Shown here in pieces: positions 8,024-17,363 of a stretch of 64,000 bases of DNA (positions are counted from its first letter, which is position 1; each line of letters begins with the position of its first letter). A program made the position numbers and the translations under genes. The notes beneath the pieces were generated by a model that ran no database searches, was not told the DNA's origin, and saw only the letters and a program-made list of their open reading frames with translations. Source of the stretch: Williamsia sp. CHRR-6 (lineage in GTDB: Bacteria > Actinomycetota > Actinomycetes > Mycobacteriales > Mycobacteriaceae); contig NZ_JAHCSG010000002.1 in the NCBI RefSeq assembly GCF_018474015.1, positions 310,001-374,000 of the forward strand, read 5' to 3'.

Positions 8024-9027
8024 CGCCGCCCGATCGTCGCCCCCGCGACGCCGATGTGCTGCGCCGTCGCCAGATTCGGATCGGCCTGGCGGGTGTGGTG
8101 GTGGGTGTGGTGATCGCGATCGTTGCCGCAGTGGTCTACACGGTGCCGTTCGGGACCGCCGGATATCGGGCCGACTTCTCCTCCAGCGGACAACTGCATC
8201 CGGGCGACGAGGTACGGGTGGCCAGCATCACCGTGGGTGAGGTGCAGTCGGTGCAGGTGGTGGGCGATCACGTGGAAATCGGCTTCAGTGTGGATGATTC
8301 GGTGCGTCTTGGTGATGCCACCCGCGCCGAGATCCGCTTGCTCACCGCGATCGGCGGCCATTATCTGGCCGTGTTGCCGCAGGGGAATGCCCCGCTGCGC
8401 GGCCACATCACCGCCACCACCGCACCCTACGAATTGACCGACGTGATCGCCGATTCCGGCGCGGTGGTCGGGAAGACAAACGCGGCGACCGCGCAGGACA
8501 CGTTCACCGCCGTCAACCAGGCGCTGCGGGGCCGCTCTGGTGCGGTCCGCCAGATCATCGCCCAGATATCCGATGTCACAGACACACTCGGAGACAACCA
8601 GGCCGACCTCGATCGCGCGATCAGGGTGACCGACGAGTACGTCGGCACTCTCGACGCCGGGCGCGCCAAGTTGGTAAACCTGCTACGGCTGGTCGGCCTG
8701 CTGGGCTACCGGTTCTACGAGTATCGGGCCGACACGGTGGCCACCATCAACGGTGTCGGTGCGTTGTTCGCGTTCCTACAGCCACCCATCGACGCCCTCG
8801 ACTCCACCATCACCCCGCAGTTCGACAAGATCGTGGGCATCGTCGACACCCTCAAGACGGGCATGGCCCGGACCGGGCCGATGCTCGATCAGCTGACCGC
8901 CATCGCCACCCAGTTGGGTCGAGCACTGGGGGTGGTGACCCCGGGGGCGCGGATCGACCTGTCCGGCACCACCATCACCGGGACCGGCCTGTGTGTCCCC
9001 ACCCTGCAGCGGCGGTGCGGCCGATGA
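8020..9027 (+). CDS. mceC: MceC-type substrate-binding protein
   Basis: 335 residues from an ATG overlapping the mceB stop (ATGA), chosen because every downstream junction in the operon has the same coupling. A basic N-terminus (DVLRRRQIRIG) precedes a signal-anchor helix (LAGVVVGVVIAIVAAVVYTV). The MCE domain shows GQLHPGDEVRVASITVGEV and the closing LLTAIGGHYLAVLP. The rest is mostly helical with a cysteine pair near the end (LCVPTLQRRC). It is a subunit of the periplasmic Mce lipid-transfer tube. Confidence 0.92.
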   Translation: MTPPDRRPRDADVLRRRQIRIGLAGVVVGVVIAIVAAVVYTVPFGTAGYRADFSSSGQLHPGDEVRVASITVGEVQSVQVVGDHVEIGFSVDDSVRLGDATRAEIRLLTAIGGHYLAVLPQGNAPLRGHITATTAPYELTDVIADSGAVVGKTNAATAQDTFTAVNQALRGRSGAVRQIIAQISDVTDTLGDNQADLDRAIRVTDEYVGTLDAGRAKLVNLLRLVGLLGYRFYEYRADTVATINGVGALFAFLQPPIDALDSTITPQFDKIVGIVDTLKTGMARTGPMLDQLTAIATQLGRALGVVTPGARIDLSGTTITGTGLCVPTLQRRCGR

Positions 9028-10124
9028 CCCGGCGTCGGTGGTGGCCGGCCGGTTCGCGGCTGGTGGTGCTGGTGGCGGTGCTGGCTCTGGTGGTGGCTGC
9101 GGCGGGCTACGTCTGGGGTCGCGAGGTTCACCGCACCACCGGCTGTGCCGAGATGCCCGATGCCATCGGCCTGTATCCGGGCAGCAACCTCACCCTGCGG
9201 GGGGTCAAGATCGGGTCGGTCACCTCCGTGCGGCCCGCCGGTGGCCATGTCCGGGTGGGATTCGAGATGGACTCGTCCGTCCGGCTGCCTGCCGACGTCT
9301 CGGCGGTCACCACGTCGGATTCCATCGTGACCGACCGCCGCCTGGACTTCCCGATCTCCTATGTGGGTGGCCCCCGGTGGGACACCGCGAGGTGTATCCC
9401 GCTGGGGCGCAATCGGACTCCGAAGAGCCTCAGCGCCACCTTCAGCGCCTTCGACACCTTTGCCACCCAGCTCACCTCCGACCGCAATCCCGGCGGCGCG
9501 ACGGTGATCGGTGACACGATCAGCACGGTCGACAAGGGGTTGGCCGGTACTGCAACCGATTTCAATCGGGCGGTGAAGGGCCTGTCAGCGGCACTGGGCG
9601 ATCCCGCGCAACGCGACGATCAGCTGATGTCGTTGGTGCGCAACGGTGCGCGCCTGTCGGGGTTCTTCGTCGAGAACTGGGGCGACGTGCAGTCCGCGAT
9701 CGACCAGTTGGGGAACTTCGGCACCTCGCTGGGCGACATCACCCGTGCCCTCAACCCGTCGATCGTGCAGATCACCGAGGTGCTTCCCAAGCTGATCGAC
9801 TCCATCAAGCGATACCGCCCCTACCTGACCGGACTGTTGGATCTCGTTGTCCCGCTGGCCCAGTCGCTGCCCACGGACAAAGTTGTCGGGTTCGTGCGCA
9901 TGCTGCCGGGTATCACCGCGGCGATGAACGCGATCGCCGCCGACCCGCGCTCGGGACTGTCGGTGCAGGTGGTGGCGCCCCGGGTGCGGGTGCCGGTGGC
10001 CGCACCAGCGGCGGCATGCGTGGTGATCAACACGCTCGCGCCCGCGTCGTGTCGGGTGTCGCCGGGGTCGCCGGCCGTCGACACCTCGCTGGTGGCATTG
10101 TTGCTGCGATCGGTGGGTCGGTGA
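9024..10124 (+). CDS. mceD: MceD-type substrate-binding protein
   Basis: 366 residues from the ATGA overlap with mceC; a longer in-frame reading exists upstream but would run inside mceC. It has an N-terminal membrane helix (LVVLVAVLALVVAAAGYVWG). Its MCE domain contains GLYPGSNLTLRGVKIGSVTSV. A cysteine follows the helix (TTGCAEMP) and another pair lies in the C-terminal part (ACVVINTLAPASC), as in other MceD proteins. The helical C-terminal half is expected to form part of the tunnel. The stop TGA is shared with the first bases of mceE. Confidence 0.92.
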   Translation: MTRRRWWPAGSRLVVLVAVLALVVAAAGYVWGREVHRTTGCAEMPDAIGLYPGSNLTLRGVKIGSVTSVRPAGGHVRVGFEMDSSVRLPADVSAVTTSDSIVTDRRLDFPISYVGGPRWDTARCIPLGRNRTPKSLSATFSAFDTFATQLTSDRNPGGATVIGDTISTVDKGLAGTATDFNRAVKGLSAALGDPAQRDDQLMSLVRNGARLSGFFVENWGDVQSAIDQLGNFGTSLGDITRALNPSIVQITEVLPKLIDSIKRYRPYLTGLLDLVVPLAQSLPTDKVVGFVRMLPGITAAMNAIAADPRSGLSVQVVAPRVRVPVAAPAAACVVINTLAPASCRVSPGSPAVDTSLVALLLRSVGR

Positions 10125-11191
10125 TGAGCCTGCTGTCGTCACGAAGAATGCTGCGAAGCCCGATGATCACCGCGATGGTGGTCGCGGTGGTGGTCGGGAG
10201 CGCCGGGTGCGGAGTGCAGGTGACCGATCTGCCGTTGCCGGGCACCGGGGTGTCGGGGTCCAGCCATCGGCTGCGGATCGAGTTCGCCAACGTGCTGAAT
10301 CTGCCTGCACGCAGCAAGGTTCTGTTCAACGGCACCAAGGCTGGGGTGTTGCGTTCGGTCACCATCGACTCTGCACGGGCCACCCCGGTCGCGGTGGCCA
10401 CCGTCGACATCTCCGACGACGTGGTGCTGCCACGGTCCACGCGAGCAGCGCTGCGACAGTCCACCCTGCTCGGGGACATCTACATCGCGCTCACCTCGGG
10501 GTCCGACACCTCCGGCCCGCCGTTGCGGCCGGGTGACACCATCGCGTTGGCGCAGACCACCATCGCGCCGGCCGTCGAGGATCTGCTCGGTGGCATCGCG
10601 GCGTTGGCCAGTGGCGGCACCGTGCAACGGATCTCCGACATCATCAACCGCACCAACCAGGTGTTCGGCGACGATGCCACCCGTGATCGTGCGTTGGCCA
10701 CCGGACGCGCGTTGATCGCGGGAATCGCCGACAACCAGACCCCGGTGGCCCAGACCTTGGACTCGTTGGCGCGCATCGCGCAGACGGTCTCCGCGCAGGG
10801 CGCCGACCTGGGCAACGCGCTGACGGTGGGACCGGAGAACATCGGGAATGCGTTGGTGGCCTTCGTCCGACTGACCCGGGTGCTCAACATCTTGGGCCCG
10901 AACCTGGTGTCGTTGGGTGATCTGTTGGTGCCCCGTGCGCAGCCTTTGATCGATGTCGTGTCCACCATCACCCCGCTGGTGAGAACGGCGGTGGCACTCG
11001 ATGCTTCGGCGCCGTCGGATCTGGCCCGGTTGAAAGCCCTGTTGGACCAACGGATCATCCCGCTGCTGCGGGCGCCGCGTGTCGACATCGTCGACTTCTC
11101 CCGGCCCGACGGTGGTCTGGGCGAGGCCGATTCGGGCGCACAGATCCGGGCGGTGGCGGCCACGCTGCGGATGATCGGGTTGATGCGATGA
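10124..11191 (+). CDS. mceE: MceE-type lipoprotein (LprK-like)
   Basis: 355 residues from ATG 10124 (TGATG overlap with mceD); GTG at 10121 is an equally placed alternative. It has a signal peptide ending in the lipobox VGSAGC, with Cys29 as the lipidated residue. This is the defining trait of the MceE/LprK subunit. The MCE domain follows with LPARSKVLFNGTKAGVLRSV. It anchors the Mce complex by a lipid tail rather than a transmembrane helix. It ends in an ATGA overlap with mceF. Confidence 0.93.
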   Translation: MSLLSSRRMLRSPMITAMVVAVVVGSAGCGVQVTDLPLPGTGVSGSSHRLRIEFANVLNLPARSKVLFNGTKAGVLRSVTIDSARATPVAVATVDISDDVVLPRSTRAALRQSTLLGDIYIALTSGSDTSGPPLRPGDTIALAQTTIAPAVEDLLGGIAALASGGTVQRISDIINRTNQVFGDDATRDRALATGRALIAGIADNQTPVAQTLDSLARIAQTVSAQGADLGNALTVGPENIGNALVAFVRLTRVLNILGPNLVSLGDLLVPRAQPLIDVVSTITPLVRTAVALDASAPSDLARLKALLDQRIIPLLRAPRVDIVDFSRPDGGLGEADSGAQIRAVAATLRMIGLMR

Positions 11192-12150
11192 AGATCGGGG
11201 TCCGGACATCGTTGGTGTTGCTGGTGGTGGTCTCGGTGACACTGGCCGCCTACCTCGGTGTGGGCATCCTCAAACTCGATCCGTTCACCGGCACCCGTAC
11301 GGTGACGGTGTCGATGGCGTCGTCGGGCGGGTTGCTCCCGAAGTCTCGGGTGCTCTACAACGGGGTCGAGGTGGGCACCGTCGAATCGGTGGCGGTGCAA
11401 CCCGATTCGGTGCGCGCCCGGCTGTCGGTGACATCGAGATACTCCATCCCCGCCGATGCCACCGTCACGGTGGAGAACCTGTCGCTGGTGGGTGAGCAGT
11501 ACCTGAATTTCACCTCCACCACCGGTCGGGGTCCCTATCTGAGCGACGGCGCGGTGATCAGCCGTCCGGTGGTGCCCGCAGCCACCGTGGGCGACACCCT
11601 GACCACCGTGCAGCGACTGATCGGACAGGTCGACACCGCGCGACTGACCAGCATCGCCAACTCCATCAACGCGGGCTGGATCGGCCGCGACGACGACATC
11701 ACCCGCCTGGGTGAGTTCGCCGGCTACTTCTCACGGTCGGTGACCACCCGACGTACCGAGTTCTCTGCGCTGTTCGACCACGCGCAGCAGCTGGTGACCC
11801 GGCTCGACGGGTCGGATCGCAAGCTCACCGTCGGAGCACGGGCGCTCGCCACTGGTCTGCCATCGTTCACGATGCTGTGGGCGTTGTTCCCCGGCCTGGC
11901 CAAAGCCAGTGCGGGAGCAGTCGGTTGGACCCAGACGGTCACCCCGTTCGTGGCCACCCTCTCGGCCTACCTGCAGAAGTTGTTGCCGCCCCTCACCCCG
12001 GTGCTGCGGGTGTTGTTGCCGTTGGTGCAGACCACCTCGCCATCGACCGCAGTAGATGTGTCGGCATTGGTGCGCAAAGGATTACGGATCGTCGACTCCG
12101 ACGGTGTCGTCCGTTTCGGAGTCGACCTCGATGCCCCAGAAGGAAAGTGA
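11188..12150 (+). CDS. mceF: MceF-type substrate-binding protein
   Basis: 320 residues starting in an ATGA overlap with mceE. An N-terminal signal anchor (SLVLLVVVSVTLAAYLGVG) is followed by an MCE domain with GLLPKSRVLYNGVEVGTVESV and NLSLVGEQYLNF. The remainder is helical. It is the shortest Mce subunit here; many mycobacterial MceF proteins carry a longer C-terminal tail, which is missing. The Mce-associated gene starts 5 bases after the stop. Confidence 0.92.
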   Translation: MKIGVRTSLVLLVVVSVTLAAYLGVGILKLDPFTGTRTVTVSMASSGGLLPKSRVLYNGVEVGTVESVAVQPDSVRARLSVTSRYSIPADATVTVENLSLVGEQYLNFTSTTGRGPYLSDGAVISRPVVPAATVGDTLTTVQRLIGQVDTARLTSIANSINAGWIGRDDDITRLGEFAGYFSRSVTTRRTEFSALFDHAQQLVTRLDGSDRKLTVGARALATGLPSFTMLWALFPGLAKASAGAVGWTQTVTPFVATLSAYLQKLLPPLTPVLRVLLPLVQTTSPSTAVDVSALVRKGLRIVDSDGVVRFGVDLDAPEGK

Positions 12151-12155
12151 CGCCC

Positions 12156-12902
12156 ATGCCAACGGATCCGGATGCGAACCGCTCGAGCTTCTCGGGGCTC
12201 GACGGTGCACCCACGCACGACCCCGCAGACGCGGCGACCCCGCCCGAACCTGCTGCTGAACCCGCGCCTACCGGTAAGCCGGTGCCCCGCGCCAAGACCC
12301 GATCCGCAGTGCCGGTCGAGCCCGAGACCACCGTCGAGCCCGACCCGGAGCCCGAGTCGACATCGGTTGTCACCGAACCGGAGTCGTCGCGACGTGCCTG
12401 GGGGATGGTCGTCGTGGCTGTGCTCGCTGCAGCGCTGGCGGTGGTGGCGGCCGTGGCGGTGGTGCGTGCGTTCGACTACCGCGACGACTACCGCAGCCTG
12501 CAGTCGCAGCAGGCCGACGCCCAGCGGGCCCAAGACGTGGCCGCCGCCTACGCGGTGAAGGCTGCAATGATCGATTACCGCGACTTCGATCCGTGGTTTG
12601 CCGCGCTGCGCACCGGGGTGGACGACGCGATGCGCACCCAGTTCACCACCACCGAACCGGTGTTGCGGCAGCTGCTGGGGCAGCTGCAGTGGAACTCCAA
12701 GGGCACTCTGGTCGGCAGCGACATCAAGTCCCACAACGGATCTGTCTACGTTGTGCAGGTGTTCGTCGACGTTCAGGTGACCAACGTGCAGTCACCCAAC
12801 GGCGTGAAAACCACCGCGCTATACCCGATCACCGTGGACAAGGCCAAGAACTGGGCCATCACCGACATCAGTGGTGGGGTGGCGCCCCTGGCGACCAAGT
12901 AG
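12156..12902 (+). CDS. Mce-associated membrane protein (Mam/Mas type)
   Basis: 248 residues. The ATG at 12156 follows AAGGAAAG. The first 75 residues are rich in Pro, Glu and Ala and should be disordered in the cytoplasm. One membrane helix follows (AWGMVVVAVLAAALAVVAAVAVV), then a periplasmic domain with the typical MIDYRDFDPWFAAL motif and a beta-rich end resembling NTF2-like folds. Such proteins are encoded at the ends of mce operons and stabilise or connect the complex. Only one is present here, whereas mycobacterial mce operons usually carry two or more. Confidence 0.88.
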   Translation: MPTDPDANRSSFSGLDGAPTHDPADAATPPEPAAEPAPTGKPVPRAKTRSAVPVEPETTVEPDPEPESTSVVTEPESSRRAWGMVVVAVLAAALAVVAAVAVVRAFDYRDDYRSLQSQQADAQRAQDVAAAYAVKAAMIDYRDFDPWFAALRTGVDDAMRTQFTTTEPVLRQLLGQLQWNSKGTLVGSDIKSHNGSVYVVQVFVDVQVTNVQSPNGVKTTALYPITVDKAKNWAITDISGGVAPLATK

Positions 12903-13059
12903 GCGTCTGGCCGCTGCTGAGATCGTCTGACCACTGGCCTTTCGTGGACAAGGTGACCACCGTGGCGCCCTACACGGACGATTTCAGCGTGATTCACCGA
13001 TCTGTCCGACTCGGCCCCGGACGCGACCGACATCTCTCTGACCAGTAACAATTGCCGAT

Positions 13060-13797
13060 GTGTCCGTCCTCGATCTCGTGTTCTTGACGGTTGCGGGATT
13101 CGGGGCCGGCCTCGTCGGTTACGTCACCGGCCTGGCATCCGTCGTCAGCTATCCGGCTTTGCTGCTGGTCGGACTCTCACCGTTGGCCGCCAACGTCACC
13201 AACACGGTGGCGTTGGTGGCCGTCGGGGTGGGCAGCACCGCGAAAGCCGGTCGCTCCCTGGATCTGTCCAACCGTCGATGGGTGGTGCTGGCAACGGTGT
13301 CGATCCTCGGCGGCGTGGTGGGTGCGGTGGCCCTGCTGGTGGCACCGGCGAGTTCATTCGAGTCGGTGGTGCCCTATCTGGTGGCGCTGGCCTCGGCGGC
13401 GCTCATGGCGCAGCCGCTGCTGCGGCGACTGGCCGGACATCGCGAGCTGCCGGTGCCGTTCGCGATCGGGGTCTTCGCGTTGTCGGTCTACGGCGGCTAC
13501 TTCGGCGCGGGAGCAGGGGTGATGTTCCTGGCCGTGGCGCTGGTCTTCAGTGGCGCACCGCTGTGGCAGTCCACTCTGCTCAAATCGGTGTTGCTGGGTC
13601 TGAGCAACGGGGTGGCCGCGGTGATCTTCCTGTGCACCGGGCCGGTGCACCTGCCCGCGGCAGTGGCGATGGGGGTGGGCTGTCTGCTCGGCGGATTCGT
13701 CGGCCCGCCGGTGGTGGCGCGGCTACCGGCCGGCCCGCTGCGGGTCGTCATCGCGGTGGCCGGGGTCGGCTTGGCCATCTGGTTGGCCGTGCGGTGA
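13060..13797 (+). CDS. TauE/SafE-family (DUF81) membrane transporter
   Basis: 245 residues with about eight hydrophobic segments. N-terminal FLTVAGFGAGLVGYVTGLASVVSYPALL and the internal GGYFGAGAGVMFL repeat fit the TauE/SafE fold, whose members export sulfite, sulfoacetate or other anions. The start is the GTG at 13060; an ATG two bases earlier is in a different frame. A 157-bp gap separates it from the mce operon, so it is probably transcribed on its own. No neighbour points to a substrate. Confidence 0.9.
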   Translation: MSVLDLVFLTVAGFGAGLVGYVTGLASVVSYPALLLVGLSPLAANVTNTVALVAVGVGSTAKAGRSLDLSNRRWVVLATVSILGGVVGAVALLVAPASSFESVVPYLVALASAALMAQPLLRRLAGHRELPVPFAIGVFALSVYGGYFGAGAGVMFLAVALVFSGAPLWQSTLLKSVLLGLSNGVAAVIFLCTGPVHLPAAVAMGVGCLLGGFVGPPVVARLPAGPLRVVIAVAGVGLAIWLAVR

Positions 13798-13873
13798 GAC
13801 CCCGGCCGACCCGGCGGACGCCTCGCCGCCCGGCGACGTCAGTGCACGTCGCGGCAAACCCTCGTAGCGTGGA

Positions 13874-15301
13874 GTGGTGACGTCTGATCAGATCGCCGCG
13901 AGCCCGGCCGCCTCCAGTCCCCGCCCCACCGAATCCACCGTGGGAGAGCTGCGTGCCTGCGGGCATGTGCAGCGCAGCATCAAAGACGAGGTGCGCAACA
14001 ACCTGCTCACCGCCCTGCGGGCCGGGGTGGACCCGTGGCCGGGCATCGTGGGCTTCGAGACCACCGTCATCCCCCAGTTGGAGCGGGCCCTGCTCGCCGG
14101 CCACGACGTGGTGATGTTGGGTGAGCGTGGACAGGGCAAGACGCGGCTGTTGCGCACTCTGGTCGGACTGCTCGACGAGTGGACCCCGGTGATCGCCGGT
14201 GCCGAACTCGACGAGCACCCGTTCGAACCCATCACCCCGGCCTCCATCCGCCGCGCCGACGAACTGGGCGACGACCTGCCGATCACGTGGAAACACCGCT
14301 CGCAGCGGTACGCCGAGAAGTTGGCCACGCCCGACACCTCCGTCGGCGACCTTGTCGGCGACGTCGACCCGATGAAGGTGGCGCAGGGTCGGACCCTCGG
14401 CGACCCCGAGACCATCCACTTCGGTCTCATCCCCCGCGCCCACCGCGGCATCGTGGCCATCAATGAGCTGCCCGACCTCGCCGAACGTATCCAGGTGGCG
14501 ATGCTCAACGTGATGGAGGAACGCGACATCCAGGTGCGCGGCTACTCGCTGCGCCTGCCGTTGGATGTGATGTTGATGGCCTCGGCCAACCCTGAGGACT
14601 ACACCAACCGCGGCCGCATCATCACCCCGCTCAAAGACCGGTTCGGTGCCGAGATCCGTACGCATTACCCGCTGGAACTCGACGACGAGGTGGCGGTCAT
14701 CGAGCAGGAAGCCGATCTGGTGGCCACCGTGCCGTCGTTCATCACCGAGATCCTGGCCCGCTTCACCCGACACGTACGCGACCACCCTTCCATCGACCAA
14801 CGCTCCGGTGTCTCAGCACGTTTCGCCATCACCGGCGCCGAGACCGTGGCGGCTGCGGCGCTGCATCGCGCCGCGATCGTCGGCGAGAGCTCGGCGGTGG
14901 CCCGGGTGGTGGATCTCTCGGCTGTCATCGAGGTGTTGCGCGGCAAGGTGGAGTTCGAATCCGGCGAGGAGGGACGCGAACTGGAGATCCTGGAGCATCT
15001 GCTGCGCAAGGCCACCGCTGACACCGTCCGCGCGCATCTGGCCGGGATCGACATGGCCGCATTGGTGGCGGCGCTGGAATCGGGTGACCCGATCGTCACC
15101 GGCGACCGGGTGACTGCGACCGAACTGCTCGATTCCATCCCGGATTCGGCCGCCGGCGTCGTCGACGAGGTGGCGGCCCGCTTGGAGGCAGGCGATCCCG
15201 GCGAGCGGGCCAGCGCCCTGGAGCTGGCGCTGGAAGGGCTGTTCTTGGCTCGCCGTATCGGCAAGGAGGCCGACGACTCCGGTCAGACCGTGTACGGCTG
15301 A
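13874..15301 (+). CDS. MoxR/magnesium-chelatase-like AAA+ ATPase
   Basis: 475 residues. A Walker A (GERGQGKTR) is near residue 83, the Walker B region near IVAINELPDL, and sensor I near MLMASANPEDY. The middle contains an arginine-finger region PLKDRFGAEI. These features match MoxR and Mg-chelatase subunit I ATPases, which work as chaperones or metal-insertion helpers together with a VWA-domain partner. That partner is encoded 26 bases downstream. The start is GTG 13874 or GTG 13877; the sequence does not decide. The pair is widespread in mycolic-acid bacteria, but its client is not known. Confidence 0.9.
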   Translation: MVTSDQIAASPAASSPRPTESTVGELRACGHVQRSIKDEVRNNLLTALRAGVDPWPGIVGFETTVIPQLERALLAGHDVVMLGERGQGKTRLLRTLVGLLDEWTPVIAGAELDEHPFEPITPASIRRADELGDDLPITWKHRSQRYAEKLATPDTSVGDLVGDVDPMKVAQGRTLGDPETIHFGLIPRAHRGIVAINELPDLAERIQVAMLNVMEERDIQVRGYSLRLPLDVMLMASANPEDYTNRGRIITPLKDRFGAEIRTHYPLELDDEVAVIEQEADLVATVPSFITEILARFTRHVRDHPSIDQRSGVSARFAITGAETVAAAALHRAAIVGESSAVARVVDLSAVIEVLRGKVEFESGEEGRELEILEHLLRKATADTVRAHLAGIDMAALVAALESGDPIVTGDRVTATELLDSIPDSAAGVVDEVAARLEAGDPGERASALELALEGLFLARRIGKEADDSGQTVYG

Positions 15302-15327
15302 TCCTTCATCTACGAGAGAGAATCTTC

Positions 15328-17328
15328 ATGGCGCGCAGGAACTTCCACCGTTCCCGGTATCAGCGATATGCCGGCGGACCAGATCCGTTGGCCCCGCCGG
15401 TCGACCTGCGTGAGGCGCTCGACGAGATCGGCAACGACATCATGGCCGGGGTGTCGCCGCAGCGTGCGCTGCGTGAGTACCTGCGACGGGGGTCGCGCAA
15501 CACCCGCGGCCTGGACAAGCTGCGTGAGCAGATCAACAAGCGGCGTGCGGATCTGCTGAAGAAACGCAACCTCGACGGCACCTTCGCCGAGGTCCGTGAG
15601 CTGTTGGACCGCGCGGTGCTCGAGGAGCGAAAAGCGTTGGCGCGGGCCCTCGACGACGATGCACGGTTCGCCGAGATGCAGATCGAGAACCTCTCACCGT
15701 CCACGGCGCAGGCGGTGCAGGAACTCGCCGACTACCAGTGGCGCTCACCGCAGGCCCGCGAGGCCTACGACACGATCAAGGACCTGCTGGGCCGGGAGGC
15801 GCTCGAGCAACGCTTCGAGGGCATGAAGCAGATGCTCGAGAACGCCACCGACGAAGACCGCCAAGCGATCTCAGCGATGCTCACCGACCTCAACGAGCTG
15901 CTGGCGGCACACAATCGGGGCGAGGACACCACCGAGCAGTTTGCCGATTTCATGGACAAGCACGGGCAGTTCTTTCCCGACAACCCCCGCAACACCGACG
16001 AGCTGATCGACGCATTGGCCAAACGGGCCGCGGCTGCCCAGGCGTTCTACAACTCGCTGAGCCCCGAGCAGCGGGCGGAGATGGACGCGTTGATGCAGCA
16101 GGCGTTCGGCTCACCGGAGTTGGCGAACCAGTTGGCGCAGATGGATTCGGCGCTGCGCCAGGCCCGACCCGGTCTGGGCTGGGATGATTCCCAACAGTTC
16201 AGCGGCTCCGAGGGCATGGGGATGGGTGAGGGCGCGGGTGCGCTGGCTGATCTGGCCGAGTTGGATGCGTTGTCCGAGCAGCTGTCTCAGCAATACAACG
16301 GCGCTCAGATGGATGATATCGACCTCGAGGCGTTGGCCCGCCAACTCGGGGTCGACGCCGCTGTGGACGCGCGCACGCTGGCCGAGTTGGAGAAGGCCCT
16401 CAACGAGGACGGACTGTTCCACCGCGACGCCGAGGGCAACCTGCGCCTGTCGCCGAAAGCCATGCGGCAGTTGGGGGAATCGATCGTCAAGGACATCTCC
16501 GATCAGCTCTCCGGGCGCTCTGGTAACCGCCAGACCCGCCGCGCCGGGGCCACCGGGGAGGCCACCGGGGCCACCCGCGAGTGGCAGTTCGGGGACACCG
16601 AGCCGTGGAACGTCACCGCGACCGTGGGTAATGCGGTGCGCCGCACCATCTCTGAGAGTACCGACAGTGCCGACGCGCTGGCGCAGATCACGCGCGACGG
16701 GGTGCGCATCGATGTGCGCGACGTGGAGGTGTCGGAGACTGAAGCCCGGTCGCAGGCGGCGGTGGTGCTGTTGGTGGACACCTCATTCTCCATGGAGATG
16801 GAGGGGCGGTGGACCCCGATGAAGCGCACCGCGGTGGCGTTGAACCATCTGGTGAGCACTCGTTTTCGCAACGACGAGTTGAGCATCATCGCCTTCGGCC
16901 GCTACGCGCGCACCATCGACATCGCCGAGCTGACCGGTCTGCAACCGCGGATGGAGCAGGGCACCAACTTGCACCACGCATTGCTGCTGGCAGGTCGGCA
17001 TCTACGCAAGCATCCCAACGCCCAACCGGTGGTGTTGATCGTCACCGACGGTGAGCCCACCGCCCACCTCGAGCCCGACGGCGAGTCGTTCTTCTACTAT
17101 CCGCCGCACCCGGCCACGCTGGCGATGACGGTGCGTGAACTCGACGCGGTGGCCCGTCTGGGCACCCAGATCACCATTTTCCGGCTGGGTGATGACCCCA
17201 GCCTGCAGCGGTTCGTCGACCAGATCGCGCGACGGGTGGGTGGCCGGGTGGTGGCTCCCGACATCGACGGTCTCGGTGCGGCGGTGGTCGGCGACTATCT
17301 GGGTGCACGCCGGGGCCGCCGCCGCTGA
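15328..17328 (+). CDS. VWA-domain protein, partner of the MoxR-type ATPase
   Basis: 666 residues. The first 450 are highly charged and helical, including a segment of Glu/Gln/Leu-rich helices. The C-terminal third is a von Willebrand A domain with an intact metal site: DTSFSM near residue 483, the threonine in EQGTNLHHAL, and VTDGEPT. The ATPase-VWA arrangement resembles magnesium chelatase I/D, MoxR-VWA and RavA-ViaA pairs, in which the ATPase remodels or loads a client recognised by the VWA protein. The 26-bp gap includes GAGAGAGAA ahead of ATG 15328, so it is cotranscribed with the ATPase. Confidence 0.9.
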   Translation: MARRNFHRSRYQRYAGGPDPLAPPVDLREALDEIGNDIMAGVSPQRALREYLRRGSRNTRGLDKLREQINKRRADLLKKRNLDGTFAEVRELLDRAVLEERKALARALDDDARFAEMQIENLSPSTAQAVQELADYQWRSPQAREAYDTIKDLLGREALEQRFEGMKQMLENATDEDRQAISAMLTDLNELLAAHNRGEDTTEQFADFMDKHGQFFPDNPRNTDELIDALAKRAAAAQAFYNSLSPEQRAEMDALMQQAFGSPELANQLAQMDSALRQARPGLGWDDSQQFSGSEGMGMGEGAGALADLAELDALSEQLSQQYNGAQMDDIDLEALARQLGVDAAVDARTLAELEKALNEDGLFHRDAEGNLRLSPKAMRQLGESIVKDISDQLSGRSGNRQTRRAGATGEATGATREWQFGDTEPWNVTATVGNAVRRTISESTDSADALAQITRDGVRIDVRDVEVSETEARSQAAVVLLVDTSFSMEMEGRWTPMKRTAVALNHLVSTRFRNDELSIIAFGRYARTIDIAELTGLQPRMEQGTNLHHALLLAGRHLRKHPNAQPVVLIVTDGEPTAHLEPDGESFFYYPPHPATLAMTVRELDAVARLGTQITIFRLGDDPSLQRFVDQIARRVGGRVVAPDIDGLGAAVVGDYLGARRGRRR

Positions 17329-17363
17329 TCGGCTGGTCATGGACCTCTGGGCATGACCTCGTC